The notes below the pieces were generated by a model, which saw nothing but the letters and a program-made list of their open reading frames with translations, did not search any database and had not been told where the DNA came from. DNA of 42,670 nt. It comes from JBAVQS01 sp049694275. GTDB taxonomy: Bacteria; Chloroflexota; Anaerolineae; UBA4142; SHND01. The position numbers and the translations under genes are program-made. Positions 32,607-40,166 of the stretch are shown in pieces (position 1 is the first letter of the stretch; each line of letters begins with the position of its first letter). The stretch is taken from NCBI GenBank assembly GCA_049694275.1, contig JBAVQS010000404.1, forward strand, positions 1-42,670. Direction: 5' to 3'.

Positions 32607-34373
32607 GTGAGTAAATTCCTTGTCTGGGTGATCAGCTTGTTATGCTTCGTCGGTTGCAGCGGTGTGACGTCTATCGTCCCCGCGCAATCGACTGTTACCC
32701 CGGCCCCGTTGCCGACGATCACGACGGTTGTTCCATCAACCGCGCCGAGCACGGCCGCCGCGCCAACGGCGGTTGATCTCGCGGCACTGTTCAATCCCAT
32801 CTCGACGCTGCTCAAGACCTATAACCCTGCTAATTCCGATCCTGCGCCGCTCCACGACGCGCTCGTCCAGGCGGTGATCCAGTTCCTGACCGCGACCGCG
32901 AACGCCGATACGCCGTTACCTGGGCAACCTGCACTTGATGCGCTTGCCCAGGCGCTGACCGCGCTCAAGCTCCCCAATCAGGTCAAGCCCGATTTGGCGG
33001 CGGTCCACCTCCGCGATAGTGAAGGGGGCAGTGAAGATATTCTCCTCATCAGTCTTGAAAATATGCAAGGCCTGCCAATTGTCGCGCTCCATCGTCTGGG
33101 ATTGTCATGGCAGGTTCTGGACCTGGGCGGCATCGCGGCGTTGCAGGGAGCGCAGGGCGGCGCAAGCGCTTTTACGAGTGGGAGCGTGCAGGGGGCGGAT
33201 CTGACCCGCGATGGCGTGGGCGAATTGCTCTATACCTACAACATTCCCGGCGCGAGCGCCATGAATCAGGAGTTGCACATCATGCGCTGGGATGAGGACG
33301 CGCAAAAACTCAAGCTCATTTTCCAGGCGACGCTGGTCAGTTGGGCGGGCGAGTCCAAATACGCGCTTGTGCCTGCGGGCAAGGCGCAAAATCTGCAACT
33401 GACCTATCCCTGGTTTGGCGTATTCGATCACAAGTTGGTCCCGCATCCGCAGGCGACTGCGGTCTGGGCGTATGATTCTGCCAAAGATCAACTGACCAAG
33501 CAGAGCGAAACGGTCGAGCCGGCGAAAACCGTTCGCCAGCAGTTGAATGTCGCCGAGCAACTGTTCCGTCAGGGAACATTGGACAGGGCGGCTGCGGAAT
33601 ACGACCGCGCCTGGCAGGACAAGACGCTGACCGATGAACCGGATTTTGGCGGCGCACCGGCGGCCACCCGCGCCTTTGCGCGTTTCCGGGAAGGGCAGAT
33701 GCTGGCGTTGCTGGGGCGAACGACAGACGCGCAACCGGTGCTGGCCGATGCGCAAAAGGCGGGCGGGGACCTGGGCAAGCTAGCCGCAGCCTTTCTCAAA
33801 AGTTATACGGGGAGCGATGCCGTGATTCGCGCCTGGGCGGCGCTGCCCGCGGCCGTGGACCTGTACAAGACCTTTTATCAGAATCAAACCAACCTGAATT
33901 TTCCTGCCAATGCGTCGGATATTCTTTATCAAGGGGAGATCGTCGCCGCCTATCTCGACGCGCATCCCACGGCGGGGGCGCAACTCGCCGATGGTCTCCA
34001 CTCGCTCAATTTTAAACCGGCGAATGTGGTCTCAACCGACCTGGATGGGGATGGGCAGCCTGAATATCTGTTTGTTACCCAGGAGGGGACAGCGGAAAAT
34101 TCGCTTCAATCCCTCTGGCTGGTCTATCGCGGGCCCGCGCGCTGGCTCGCCCGTTCCATCCTGACCGAGAGCAGCCTGACGCTGGATCCCAATCCCATTT
34201 CATTGAGCAAGGGGAGCGCGATTCGCATCCAGCTCCCAGCGAATATGCAACCGGGGACGCGCATCCTGACATGGGACCGAACGCGCCTGATCGATCTCGA
34301 CCCGCAGACGCTCCAACCGCTTGCGCCTACCTGGCCAGTCTTTGGCGCTGGAAATACCGATCCGAGTTTTTGA
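32607..34373 (+). CDS. Large surface lipoprotein with calcium-loop-like repeats
   Basis: 588 residues. The GTG start at 32607 has GGAGG 5 bases upstream; a start at 32595 would overlap that site. The signal peptide ends at the lipobox LLCFVGC. A Thr/Pro/Ala linker follows (about 20-55). Two segments resemble the Asp-rich FG-GAP/dockerin-like loop: DLTRDGVGELLYTY and DLDGDGQPEYLFVT. The centre (about 305-395) has a helical, TPR-like look (AEQLFRQGTLDRAAAEYDRAW). Its domain style is shared with the lipoprotein at 41155-42102. No enzyme motif found; function unknown. Confidence 0.8.
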   Translation: MSKFLVWVISLLCFVGCSGVTSIVPAQSTVTPAPLPTITTVVPSTAPSTAAAPTAVDLAALFNPISTLLKTYNPANSDPAPLHDALVQAVIQFLTATANADTPLPGQPALDALAQALTALKLPNQVKPDLAAVHLRDSEGGSEDILLISLENMQGLPIVALHRLGLSWQVLDLGGIAALQGAQGGASAFTSGSVQGADLTRDGVGELLYTYNIPGASAMNQELHIMRWDEDAQKLKLIFQATLVSWAGESKYALVPAGKAQNLQLTYPWFGVFDHKLVPHPQATAVWAYDSAKDQLTKQSETVEPAKTVRQQLNVAEQLFRQGTLDRAAAEYDRAWQDKTLTDEPDFGGAPAATRAFARFREGQMLALLGRTTDAQPVLADAQKAGGDLGKLAAAFLKSYTGSDAVIRAWAALPAAVDLYKTFYQNQTNLNFPANASDILYQGEIVAAYLDAHPTAGAQLADGLHSLNFKPANVVSTDLDGDGQPEYLFVTQEGTAENSLQSLWLVYRGPARWLARSILTESSLTLDPNPISLSKGSAIRIQLPANMQPGTRILTWDRTRLIDLDPQTLQPLAPTWPVFGAGNTDPSF

Positions 34374-34430
34374 TTGTTGGCATCTCGGCGACAAACCCTC
34401 CGCTGAAACAGCGCTAGCCCATTTTAGCAA

Positions 34431-34459
34431 TTGACAGGCACGAGGCAGGATGCTAAGAT
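34431..34459 (+). promoter_or_regulatory. Promoter of the dehydrogenase-zincin gene group
   Basis: TTGACA at 34431-34436, 17-base spacer, TAAGAT at 34454-34459 preceded by TGC (extended -10). Shares GATGCTAAGATG with the promoter at 27136-27164. Leader of about 80 bases. Confidence 0.8.
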
Positions 34460-34546
34460 GCGAGCATCGTAACATTTCATCGAAACGGTTCTACCGGGTT
34501 TGCCGGCCACCTCGTGATGTGTGACCGGTGAGCTCTCTTGACACTT

Positions 34547-35575
34547 ATGCGCGCAGTCGCGATCTATGAGCATGGCGGGGTAGATAAGCTCACGCTGACC
34601 GATCTTCCGAAACCGACGCCAGGGCCAGATGATGTTCTCATCAACGTCAAGGCGGTCTCGCTCAACCGCCTTGACATTTGGGTGCGCCAGGGGCTGCCGG
34701 GACTCAAGCTCCCGATGCCCTTTATTCTGGGCTCGGATGTCGCAGGGGTGATTGCCGAGGTCGGCGCGAATGTGCTGGATCTCAAACCGGGACAGCGCGT
34801 CACGATCAACCCGGGGTGGTGGGATACAACCTGCGAGTATTGCATGCGGGGCGAGCACAGTCTCTGTGTGAATTTCAAAATCTTTGGCGAGCACCTGCCG
34901 GGCGGTTATGCGGAATACACCTGTGTGCCTGCCCGCAATGTCTTGCCCATACCCGATGATTTCGCGTTTGAAGAGATCGCAGCGGCTCCGCTGGCCTTTT
35001 TGACGGCGTGGCGCGCCCTCATCACTCGTGCCCGTGTCCGGCCTGGCGAGGATGTCGTCATCCTGGGCGCGGGGAGCGGCGTTTCGACGGCGGCGATCCA
35101 GATTGCCAAGTATGCGGGCGCGCGGGTTTTTGCCACGTCACAGAGCGACGACAAACTGGAGCGAGCGCGGCAGTTGGGCGCGGATATTCTGATCAATTAT
35201 AACAAGCAGGAATGGGAGCGTGAGGTCTGGCAGGCAACCAACAAACGCGGGGCGGATGTGGTGGTCGATGCGGTTGGGGAGGCAACCTGGATGAAATCCA
35301 TCCGCGCCCTCTGTAAAGGGGGGCGCCTGGTGACGTATGGCGCGACCTCCGGCCCCAACCCCAAAGAAGAGATTCGCCAGATCTTTTGGAAGCAGCTCGA
35401 CATTATTGGCACGACCATGTCAAACCAGGGCGAGTTTCTCGACGTGATGAAGCTGGTCTTGCGCCACAAGCTCAAGCCGGTTGTAGACATTGTCCTGCCG
35501 CTCGAACAGGCGCGCGAGGCGCACGAGCGTCTTGCAAGAAATGAACAGTTCGGCAAGATTGTCCTGACCGTTTAA
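34547..35575 (+). CDS. Zinc-binding-type alcohol dehydrogenase / quinone oxidoreductase-like protein
   Basis: 342-residue medium-chain dehydrogenase. The catalytic-zinc cysteine region is replaced by SLNRLDIWVRQG, as in quinone oxidoreductases, while the structural-zinc lobe keeps three cysteines (TTCEYCMRGEHSLC) with Asp in place of the first. The NAD(P) site is ILGAGSGVSTAAIQIAKYAGARVFATS. ATG at 34547 fits MRAVAIYEHG, the usual start; GGTGAG lies upstream. The stop overlaps the next start by one base (TAATG), so the two are translationally coupled. Substrate unknown. Confidence 0.92.
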   Translation: MRAVAIYEHGGVDKLTLTDLPKPTPGPDDVLINVKAVSLNRLDIWVRQGLPGLKLPMPFILGSDVAGVIAEVGANVLDLKPGQRVTINPGWWDTTCEYCMRGEHSLCVNFKIFGEHLPGGYAEYTCVPARNVLPIPDDFAFEEIAAAPLAFLTAWRALITRARVRPGEDVVILGAGSGVSTAAIQIAKYAGARVFATSQSDDKLERARQLGADILINYNKQEWEREVWQATNKRGADVVVDAVGEATWMKSIRALCKGGRLVTYGATSGPNPKEEIRQIFWKQLDIIGTTMSNQGEFLDVMKLVLRHKLKPVVDIVLPLEQAREAHERLARNEQFGKIVLTV

Positions 35576-37800
35576 TGGAAAAATGGTTGGCCAGGCTCAT
35601 GCAGGGCCTGTTGTTTTTGATCGCGCTCGCAACCTTTGGGTTGCTTGCAGCCTGTGGGGTACATCTACCCGGTCTCGACGACTCGGCCCCGGCGGAAACG
35701 ACGCCGGTTGCACAGGCGAATGAACCGACGCCGGACGCGAGCAGCCCACAGGCTGCTCGCGGTGCCCAAGACTTTCGCGTCGACGCACGAGCCGGGAGTG
35801 TGTCTGACTCGCTCAAGCCAATCGATCTGGTCGTGCGACGGGCGACGCGGGCGGGCGATACCCTCACGCTCCGGGTCGCATTTGAAAATACGGCGGACGC
35901 GGTTTTTTATGTCTCAGGGTTCATACCACCTGAGAGCGTGATTCTCGCCGATGCGGATGGCAAGACCTATCGTGCCACTGGTATGGGGAGCGGCTTGAAG
36001 AGTATCGAGCCGGATAATGGCTTTGCGCCTGGGGCGGCAAACGTCGGCGATGTCGTTTTCAAATTGGTATCGGACCGCGGTCCCTATGAGCTCCGTGTTC
36101 CCAACTTTAACCCCCTCCAGTTCAGCCTCGATATGCCCCTCGTGGATGAGCCCGCCGCCCCGGTCCCGAATGGAACATACGCGGTCGGCGCGATCCTGCA
36201 CAGCAATCTCAAAGCATTTGTGCCCATCGAGCTGCGCGTGCTCACGGTGACTGTCGATGCCGACGCGCTTGTGTTTGACGTTTCGTTTGCCAACACCTAC
36301 CGGCAAGGGTATCAGATTCTTAATGGTCCCCGAGGGGACGACACCTATCTGCTTGACGGCGAGGGACAGCAGGCCAGGCCGACCGCGGTAAGCGATTCGT
36401 TGAGGGATGCGGTTGCGCCGAAGGATGGCTGGAGGGTGGGGGGAGAGAACCGTGGCGTTCTCTCCTTTAGCCGTCCGGCCGCTCTCAATCTGGTCCGTTT
36501 CGTTTTTCCTGGTTTTAACGCCGCGACGATTCGGTTTAATGAAAACGGGCTGGCGGAAGCGCGCGTTACCTCCGCAGCTGGGGCTGCGCCTCCGCCCACT
36601 GCCATGCCGGAAGCAAACGAGTTCCTTTTTCAACAGGTCAATCAGGCGTTAGCGCAGCAAGCGCAGGCGCTCCTTGCCAATGACGCGAATGCTTATCTCG
36701 CGACCTTTACACCCGAACAGCGCGCTGCACAGCAGATCCTCTTGAGACGCGCCGCAAATGTTCCTTTGGCCTCTTACTCGCTCGAATTAAACCCCGACAA
36801 GGACCTGCCGGCGGGCCAGGACCGACTGGATAATGTCGAGGTTCAGTTGCGTTACACCCTGCGCGGTATCTCTCCAGACAATCCATTCCTGCATCCCATT
36901 CTGTGCAGTTTCGTGCGCCAGAATGGGAAATGGCTGATGAGCACTGCAAGGTCGGATAACAGCCCCCCGTTCTGGTGGACAGGAGACGTGGTCCAGCAAC
37001 AGAGTGATCATTTTCTTCTCTTTACGCGACCGCAGGTATCAAAACAGTTGCCGGGTCTTGTTGCCAAAACCGAGGCTGCTTACAAAGCTCTGACCCAGGC
37101 GGGGCTCGTGCTTGATCCACGTTATGTCGCATTTTTTACTGCGGACCAGAAGGATTTTGCCCAGTTTACGAACAAGGCGTCGCTCCTTGCCGGGCTGGCG
37201 ACCTGGCGATTTGAGATTGACGGGGATAGGATCATTGTCCACAGTCGTGCGTTCTATATTAATGGGGGTGTCTTGACGCAGAACCAGGGAAACGGGAGCG
37301 GGCTCCAAACGACCATTACGCACGAGCTAACGCATCTCGTCCTTTCGCCCGTGTCGCGGCCCTTTACGCCGCCGTGGCTGGCCGAGGGGGCCGCGGTCTA
37401 TTTCAGCCATCAGAATACGCTTGACGACTTGCATCGCATTGTCCAGACGGGGCGGGTCAACTCGTTGCATCTCGACGCGCTCACACAGACGGAACAACTC
37501 GGCGATGACCATCCCGAGGCAGACTGGATTGCCGACGAATATGTCTATTCCGGCGCAACCTTTGCTTTTCTCGTCGAACAGTTTGGCCTGGACAAGGTGC
37601 TGAGCTTTTATCGCTCTTACGCCCTGGTTCCTGCGTCGCAGATTCGTGATCAGGTCCCTACTGCCTCATCCGGGACGCCTGCCGGCGATGCCTATCACGA
37701 CCTGCGCATCGCGTTCACCGCGAGCACCGTTCAGAACTCTTTTGGCATGACCCTGACCGACCTCGACGCGGCGGTCCAGGCATGGCTCAGAAAGAAATAA
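35575..37800 (+). CDS. Lipoprotein with C-terminal gluzincin peptidase domain (peptidase MA-like)
   Basis: 741 residues. The signal peptide ends at LLAAC, so it is lipid-anchored outside the cell. Two or three beta-rich regions follow (about 60-330), then an NTF2-like helical segment with LAQQAQALLANDANAYLATF, and a C-terminal zincin domain (about 480-741). The site is HELTH (H583, E584, H587) with the third ligand E604 in WLAEGAAVYF, the gluzincin arrangement. It overlaps the dehydrogenase stop by one base. The domain order suggests a surface protease, with an unknown target. Confidence 0.88.
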   Translation: MEKWLARLMQGLLFLIALATFGLLAACGVHLPGLDDSAPAETTPVAQANEPTPDASSPQAARGAQDFRVDARAGSVSDSLKPIDLVVRRATRAGDTLTLRVAFENTADAVFYVSGFIPPESVILADADGKTYRATGMGSGLKSIEPDNGFAPGAANVGDVVFKLVSDRGPYELRVPNFNPLQFSLDMPLVDEPAAPVPNGTYAVGAILHSNLKAFVPIELRVLTVTVDADALVFDVSFANTYRQGYQILNGPRGDDTYLLDGEGQQARPTAVSDSLRDAVAPKDGWRVGGENRGVLSFSRPAALNLVRFVFPGFNAATIRFNENGLAEARVTSAAGAAPPPTAMPEANEFLFQQVNQALAQQAQALLANDANAYLATFTPEQRAAQQILLRRAANVPLASYSLELNPDKDLPAGQDRLDNVEVQLRYTLRGISPDNPFLHPILCSFVRQNGKWLMSTARSDNSPPFWWTGDVVQQQSDHFLLFTRPQVSKQLPGLVAKTEAAYKALTQAGLVLDPRYVAFFTADQKDFAQFTNKASLLAGLATWRFEIDGDRIIVHSRAFYINGGVLTQNQGNGSGLQTTITHELTHLVLSPVSRPFTPPWLAEGAAVYFSHQNTLDDLHRIVQTGRVNSLHLDALTQTEQLGDDHPEADWIADEYVYSGATFAFLVEQFGLDKVLSFYRSYALVPASQIRDQVPTASSGTPAGDAYHDLRIAFTASTVQNSFGMTLTDLDAAVQAWLRKK

Positions 37801-37819
37801 TTCTCTAGCGAGATACACG

Positions 37820-38173
37820 ATGATGACCATTCTCTTGCTTGTTCCTGATCTCTTTTTTAGCACCAAGGTAGAAGATGCTGCGCGCCGGCTCGGTTATCAA
37901 ATCGAGAGCTTGGACCGCCGCGCCGATTTTGCAGCGGCCATCGCCGATAAGCGGCCGGCCCTGGTCCTGCTCACGTTTGACCGGACCGGCGAGGCATGGA
38001 CGCGGCTCGCCGCTGCTGCGCATCAGGCCGGCGTCAGAACTGTCGCGTTTGGCAGCCATATGAATGTCGAAGCGTTCAAGCAGGCAAAGGAATTGGGTTG
38101 TGACGAGGTGCTGGCAAATTCTCGCCTTAATGCCGATCTGCCCAAGCTGCTTGCCAAATGGATGGGCGCATGA
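37820..38173 (+). CDS. Degenerate receiver-like protein
   Basis: 117 residues with the alternating beta/alpha pattern of a response-regulator receiver (ILLLVPDLFF, VLLTFDRTGEAW, TVAFGSHM, EVLANSRL). The phospho-acceptor Asp position reads LTFD, one residue off, and the acidic pocket near the start is reduced to one Asp, so phosphorylation is doubtful. No output domain. It ends overlapping the next gene (ATGA), so the two are coupled. Probably a stand-alone regulator or a B12-like fold; function unknown. Confidence 0.65.
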   Translation: MMTILLLVPDLFFSTKVEDAARRLGYQIESLDRRADFAAAIADKRPALVLLTFDRTGEAWTRLAAAAHQAGVRTVAFGSHMNVEAFKQAKELGCDEVLANSRLNADLPKLLAKWMGA

Positions 38174-38943
38174 TCGAGGACAAGTTAGAAAACGGGTTTC
38201 ATCCGGCCTGGGTCCGTTTCGCCATCGGCCATGCTGATCTCGAACATGAGCCGGGAATCGGGCGGCTGGTCGTCGATGGGGCGGTGGCAGGTGAACTGTC
38301 TGATGCCGAGATCGACGACCACCGGACGGCCCCGCGCTGGAATCTAAAATGGAAGCCACCGATAACCCTGGCCGTGCGTGCCCGGTTCAGCCATCCTGCA
38401 GACCAGCTGGCGGGCACGGCCGGTTTTGGCTTTTGGAATGATCCATTCGACTGGATCGGAAACGTCGAATCGCCGCCCAATGCACTCTGGTTCTTTTATG
38501 CCTCGCCACACAGCGATATGTCCTTTGTCCGCGGTGTGCCGGGGCAGGGCTGGAAGGCGGGGGCGTTAAATGGCGGACGCGCGGACCGGTTCACGATGGC
38601 CGTCGGGAATCTTATCTTTCGTATTCCGGGTATGAGCAAGCTCGTTTTTGCGATTGCAGAGACGCGGATGACTGCCGCCGAGCAGATGCTTGACCTGGAT
38701 ATGACCCAGTGGCATGACTATGTCCTTGAATGGGGCGCTCGTGAAGCGATATTCCGCGTCGATGGGAGAGAGGTCTTGTGTGCGCCCAGCCCACCCACGG
38801 TCCCGCTCGGTTTCGTCGCCTGGGTGGATAACAATGCGACGTCGATGGGGCCAGGTAAGGATTTTGGCTTCCAGCGCATCGCCGTGTCGCAGCGGCAATG
38901 GATGGAACTCGCCTATGTACGGATCGAAGAGAAAATTGTTTGA
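38170..38943 (+). CDS. Concanavalin-like-fold protein, unknown
   Basis: 257 residues, no signal peptide. Beta-sandwich features resemble LamG/GH16-like domains: GTAGFGFWNDPF, NALWFFYASPHSDMSF, WHDYVLEWGAREAIFRVDGREVL and GFVAWVDNNATSM. No GH16 catalytic ExDxE motif is visible, so it is more likely a carbohydrate- or ligand-binding protein than an enzyme. ATG at 38170 overlaps the preceding stop (ATGA); an ATG at 38158 would add four residues. Similar cytosolic proteins occur as hypotheticals in Chloroflexota. Confidence 0.72.
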   Translation: MIEDKLENGFHPAWVRFAIGHADLEHEPGIGRLVVDGAVAGELSDAEIDDHRTAPRWNLKWKPPITLAVRARFSHPADQLAGTAGFGFWNDPFDWIGNVESPPNALWFFYASPHSDMSFVRGVPGQGWKAGALNGGRADRFTMAVGNLIFRIPGMSKLVFAIAETRMTAAEQMLDLDMTQWHDYVLEWGAREAIFRVDGREVLCAPSPPTVPLGFVAWVDNNATSMGPGKDFGFQRIAVSQRQWMELAYVRIEEKIV

Positions 38944-38968
38944 CGTGGGTTTGTCGTTCGAGTAGAAT
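38940..38968 (+). promoter_or_regulatory. Promoter of the DUF309 gene, probably leaderless
   Basis: TTGACG at 38940-38945, overlapping the preceding stop, 17-base spacer, TAGAAT at 38963-38968. The ATG is 8 bases later at 38977 and has no ribosome site. Confidence 0.72.
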
Positions 38969-38976
38969 GGATTCAT

Positions 38977-39444
38977 ATGTCCGAGTTGGATCACTATCCT
39001 GCCGATACCATCACCGCCGCACTCTCGCCTCATGACCCCCCTGCGCGTGTCGCCTGTGACCGCGCTCCATCGCCCGAAATGCTCCACGCTTTCGACCAGT
39101 TTAATCGCGGCGAATACTGGGAACAGCACGAGACGTTGGAAAGGGTGTGGCGCGCCGAAAGCGAGACGAGCATTCGGAATTTCTACAAGGGAATCATTCA
39201 GGTCGGCGTCGGATTGTATCACCTGACCCGAGGAAATTATCCTGGCGTGGTCAAGGTACTGGCGAGAGGGATCAATTATCTAAAACCGTATTCGCCCGAT
39301 TGTTACGGTGTGGATGTTGCGCGACTGATTGACGAGGCGAGCCGGGTCTATCGCCACGCGCTCGCGGTAGGGCCGGAGCGGCTAGAAGAGATTGCGCTTG
39401 ACAGCCTGCCGAAAATTCAGCTAATACCGCCAAAGCACATTTGA
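38977..39444 (+). CDS. DUF309 family protein
   Basis: 155-residue helical protein. The DUF309 signature FNRGEYWEQHETLERVWRAE (about 43-62) contains the conserved E...HE..E metal-like residues, followed by the family's YKGIIQVGVGLYHLTRGNYPGVVKVLARG. Function unknown in the family; a metal-dependent role is only suggested by the conserved His/Glu. It is read from its own leaderless-type promoter and is followed 78 bases later by the selenoprotein candidate. Confidence 0.9.
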   Translation: MSELDHYPADTITAALSPHDPPARVACDRAPSPEMLHAFDQFNRGEYWEQHETLERVWRAESETSIRNFYKGIIQVGVGLYHLTRGNYPGVVKVLARGINYLKPYSPDCYGVDVARLIDEASRVYRHALAVGPERLEEIALDSLPKIQLIPPKHI

Positions 39445-39522
39445 TGATCCCCCCTTCGGTCGCAAAGGATATTTCCTCAGGGCGATAATCTGTGATAGGC
39501 TGAAACAGTCTGGAAGGTTGCA

Positions 39523-39873
39523 GTGCCAAGTTATTGGAATGTTTTCACCAATCCTAAAACACTCCTTGTCGAGCGCTCGAAAAAGAATAAGGCCGACCAA
39601 GCTACAGTTCACGTTGATGGGCTCATGTGCGAATGGGGCTGAGCGACACGGGTCAAGGCAGCTCTGTCAGAGCTCCCGGGTGTCGAACGTGTCGATTATG
39701 ATGAGGCAACGGACAATTTCATGGTGACGCATCGCGGTTCCTCATTGGACGAAAAGGTTCTTGCGAGCGCCGTATATTCCCAGGTGACATTCTCTGGCAT
39801 CCGCCGTGGGCTGGATGCCGTGAGGCGCTTGTGGAATGGTATCTGGAACAAACAGGTTAAGCATCAAGATTGA
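39523..39873 (+). CDS. HMA-domain protein with in-frame TGA; candidate selenoprotein
   Basis: 116 residues if TGA 39640-39642 is read through as residue 40. From GTG 39523 (AAGG upstream) it begins PSYWNVFTNPKTLL, then has a heavy-metal-associated fold: beta strand ATVHVDGLMC, then EWG-U-ATRV, helix KAALSELPGVERV, strand DYDEATDNFMVT. In HMA domains a second cysteine is expected near the TGA, before the ATRVKAAL helix, with C36 as the first. Coding continues in the same frame for 77 codons with normal composition to TGA 39871-39873. A hairpin suited to a bacterial SECIS follows the TGA. The alternative is a nonsense mutation in a former Cys codon (TGC or TGT to TGA), giving a pseudogene. Start codon uncertain. 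Confidence 0.62.
39645..39684 (+). promoter_or_regulatory. Candidate bacterial SECIS hairpin after the in-frame TGA
   Basis: Perfect 6-bp stem AGCTCT (39660-39665) / AGAGCT (39669-39674) with loop GTC, the G first in the loop, 23 bases after the TGA. A lower stem GACACGGG (39645-39652) pairs with CCC...GTGTC (39675-39684) with bulges. This meets the usual description of bacterial SECIS: a short stem, a small loop with an early G, and 16-37 bases from the UGA. The hairpin lies in coding sequence, so chance cannot be excluded. Confidence 0.5.
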
Positions 39874-39917
39874 AAACCGGCGAAGGGGGTTGATTCGCCG
39901 CTGGTCAAGGAGGAATA

Positions 39918-40166
39918 ATGGCATTCGTGATTGTGGAACCGTGCATCGGCGTCAAAGACAAATCATGTATGACGGTCTGCCCGGTCGATTGTATCTGGGG
40001 GCAGGATGAGGATCGAATGTTGTATATTAATCCGAACGAGTGCATTGATTGTGGGGCGTGTGTTCCCGAATGCCCGGTCTCGGCTATCTTTCCGGCGGAT
40101 GATGTGCCGCCGCAATGGCGTTCGTACATCGCCCTCAATGCGGATTATTTTCAAAAGCAGAGATGA
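39918..40166 (+). CDS. Ferredoxin with two Fe-S clusters (7Fe/8Fe type)
   Basis: 82-residue electron carrier. The N-terminal motif is IGVKDKSCMTVCPVDC, where the first CxxC is stretched to C(x7)C(x3)CP as in seven-iron ferredoxins, and the second is CIDCGACVPECP, a full 4Fe-4S site. The C-terminal helix (WRSYIALNADYF) is typical of the Azotobacter-type seven-iron family. The ATG has AAGGAGG. It ends overlapping the next gene by 4 bases (ATGA). It may supply electrons to the carotenoid protein or to the HMA-family selenoprotein candidate; both are inferences from position. Confidence 0.93.
   Translation: MAFVIVEPCIGVKDKSCMTVCPVDCIWGQDEDRMLYINPNECIDCGACVPECPVSAIFPADDVPPQWRSYIALNADYFQKQR

Noticed and set aside
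39518..39727. A 69-codon + frame in another phase over the HMA gene
   Set aside because: Low-quality composition; the frame that reads through TGA 39640 forms a proper domain.
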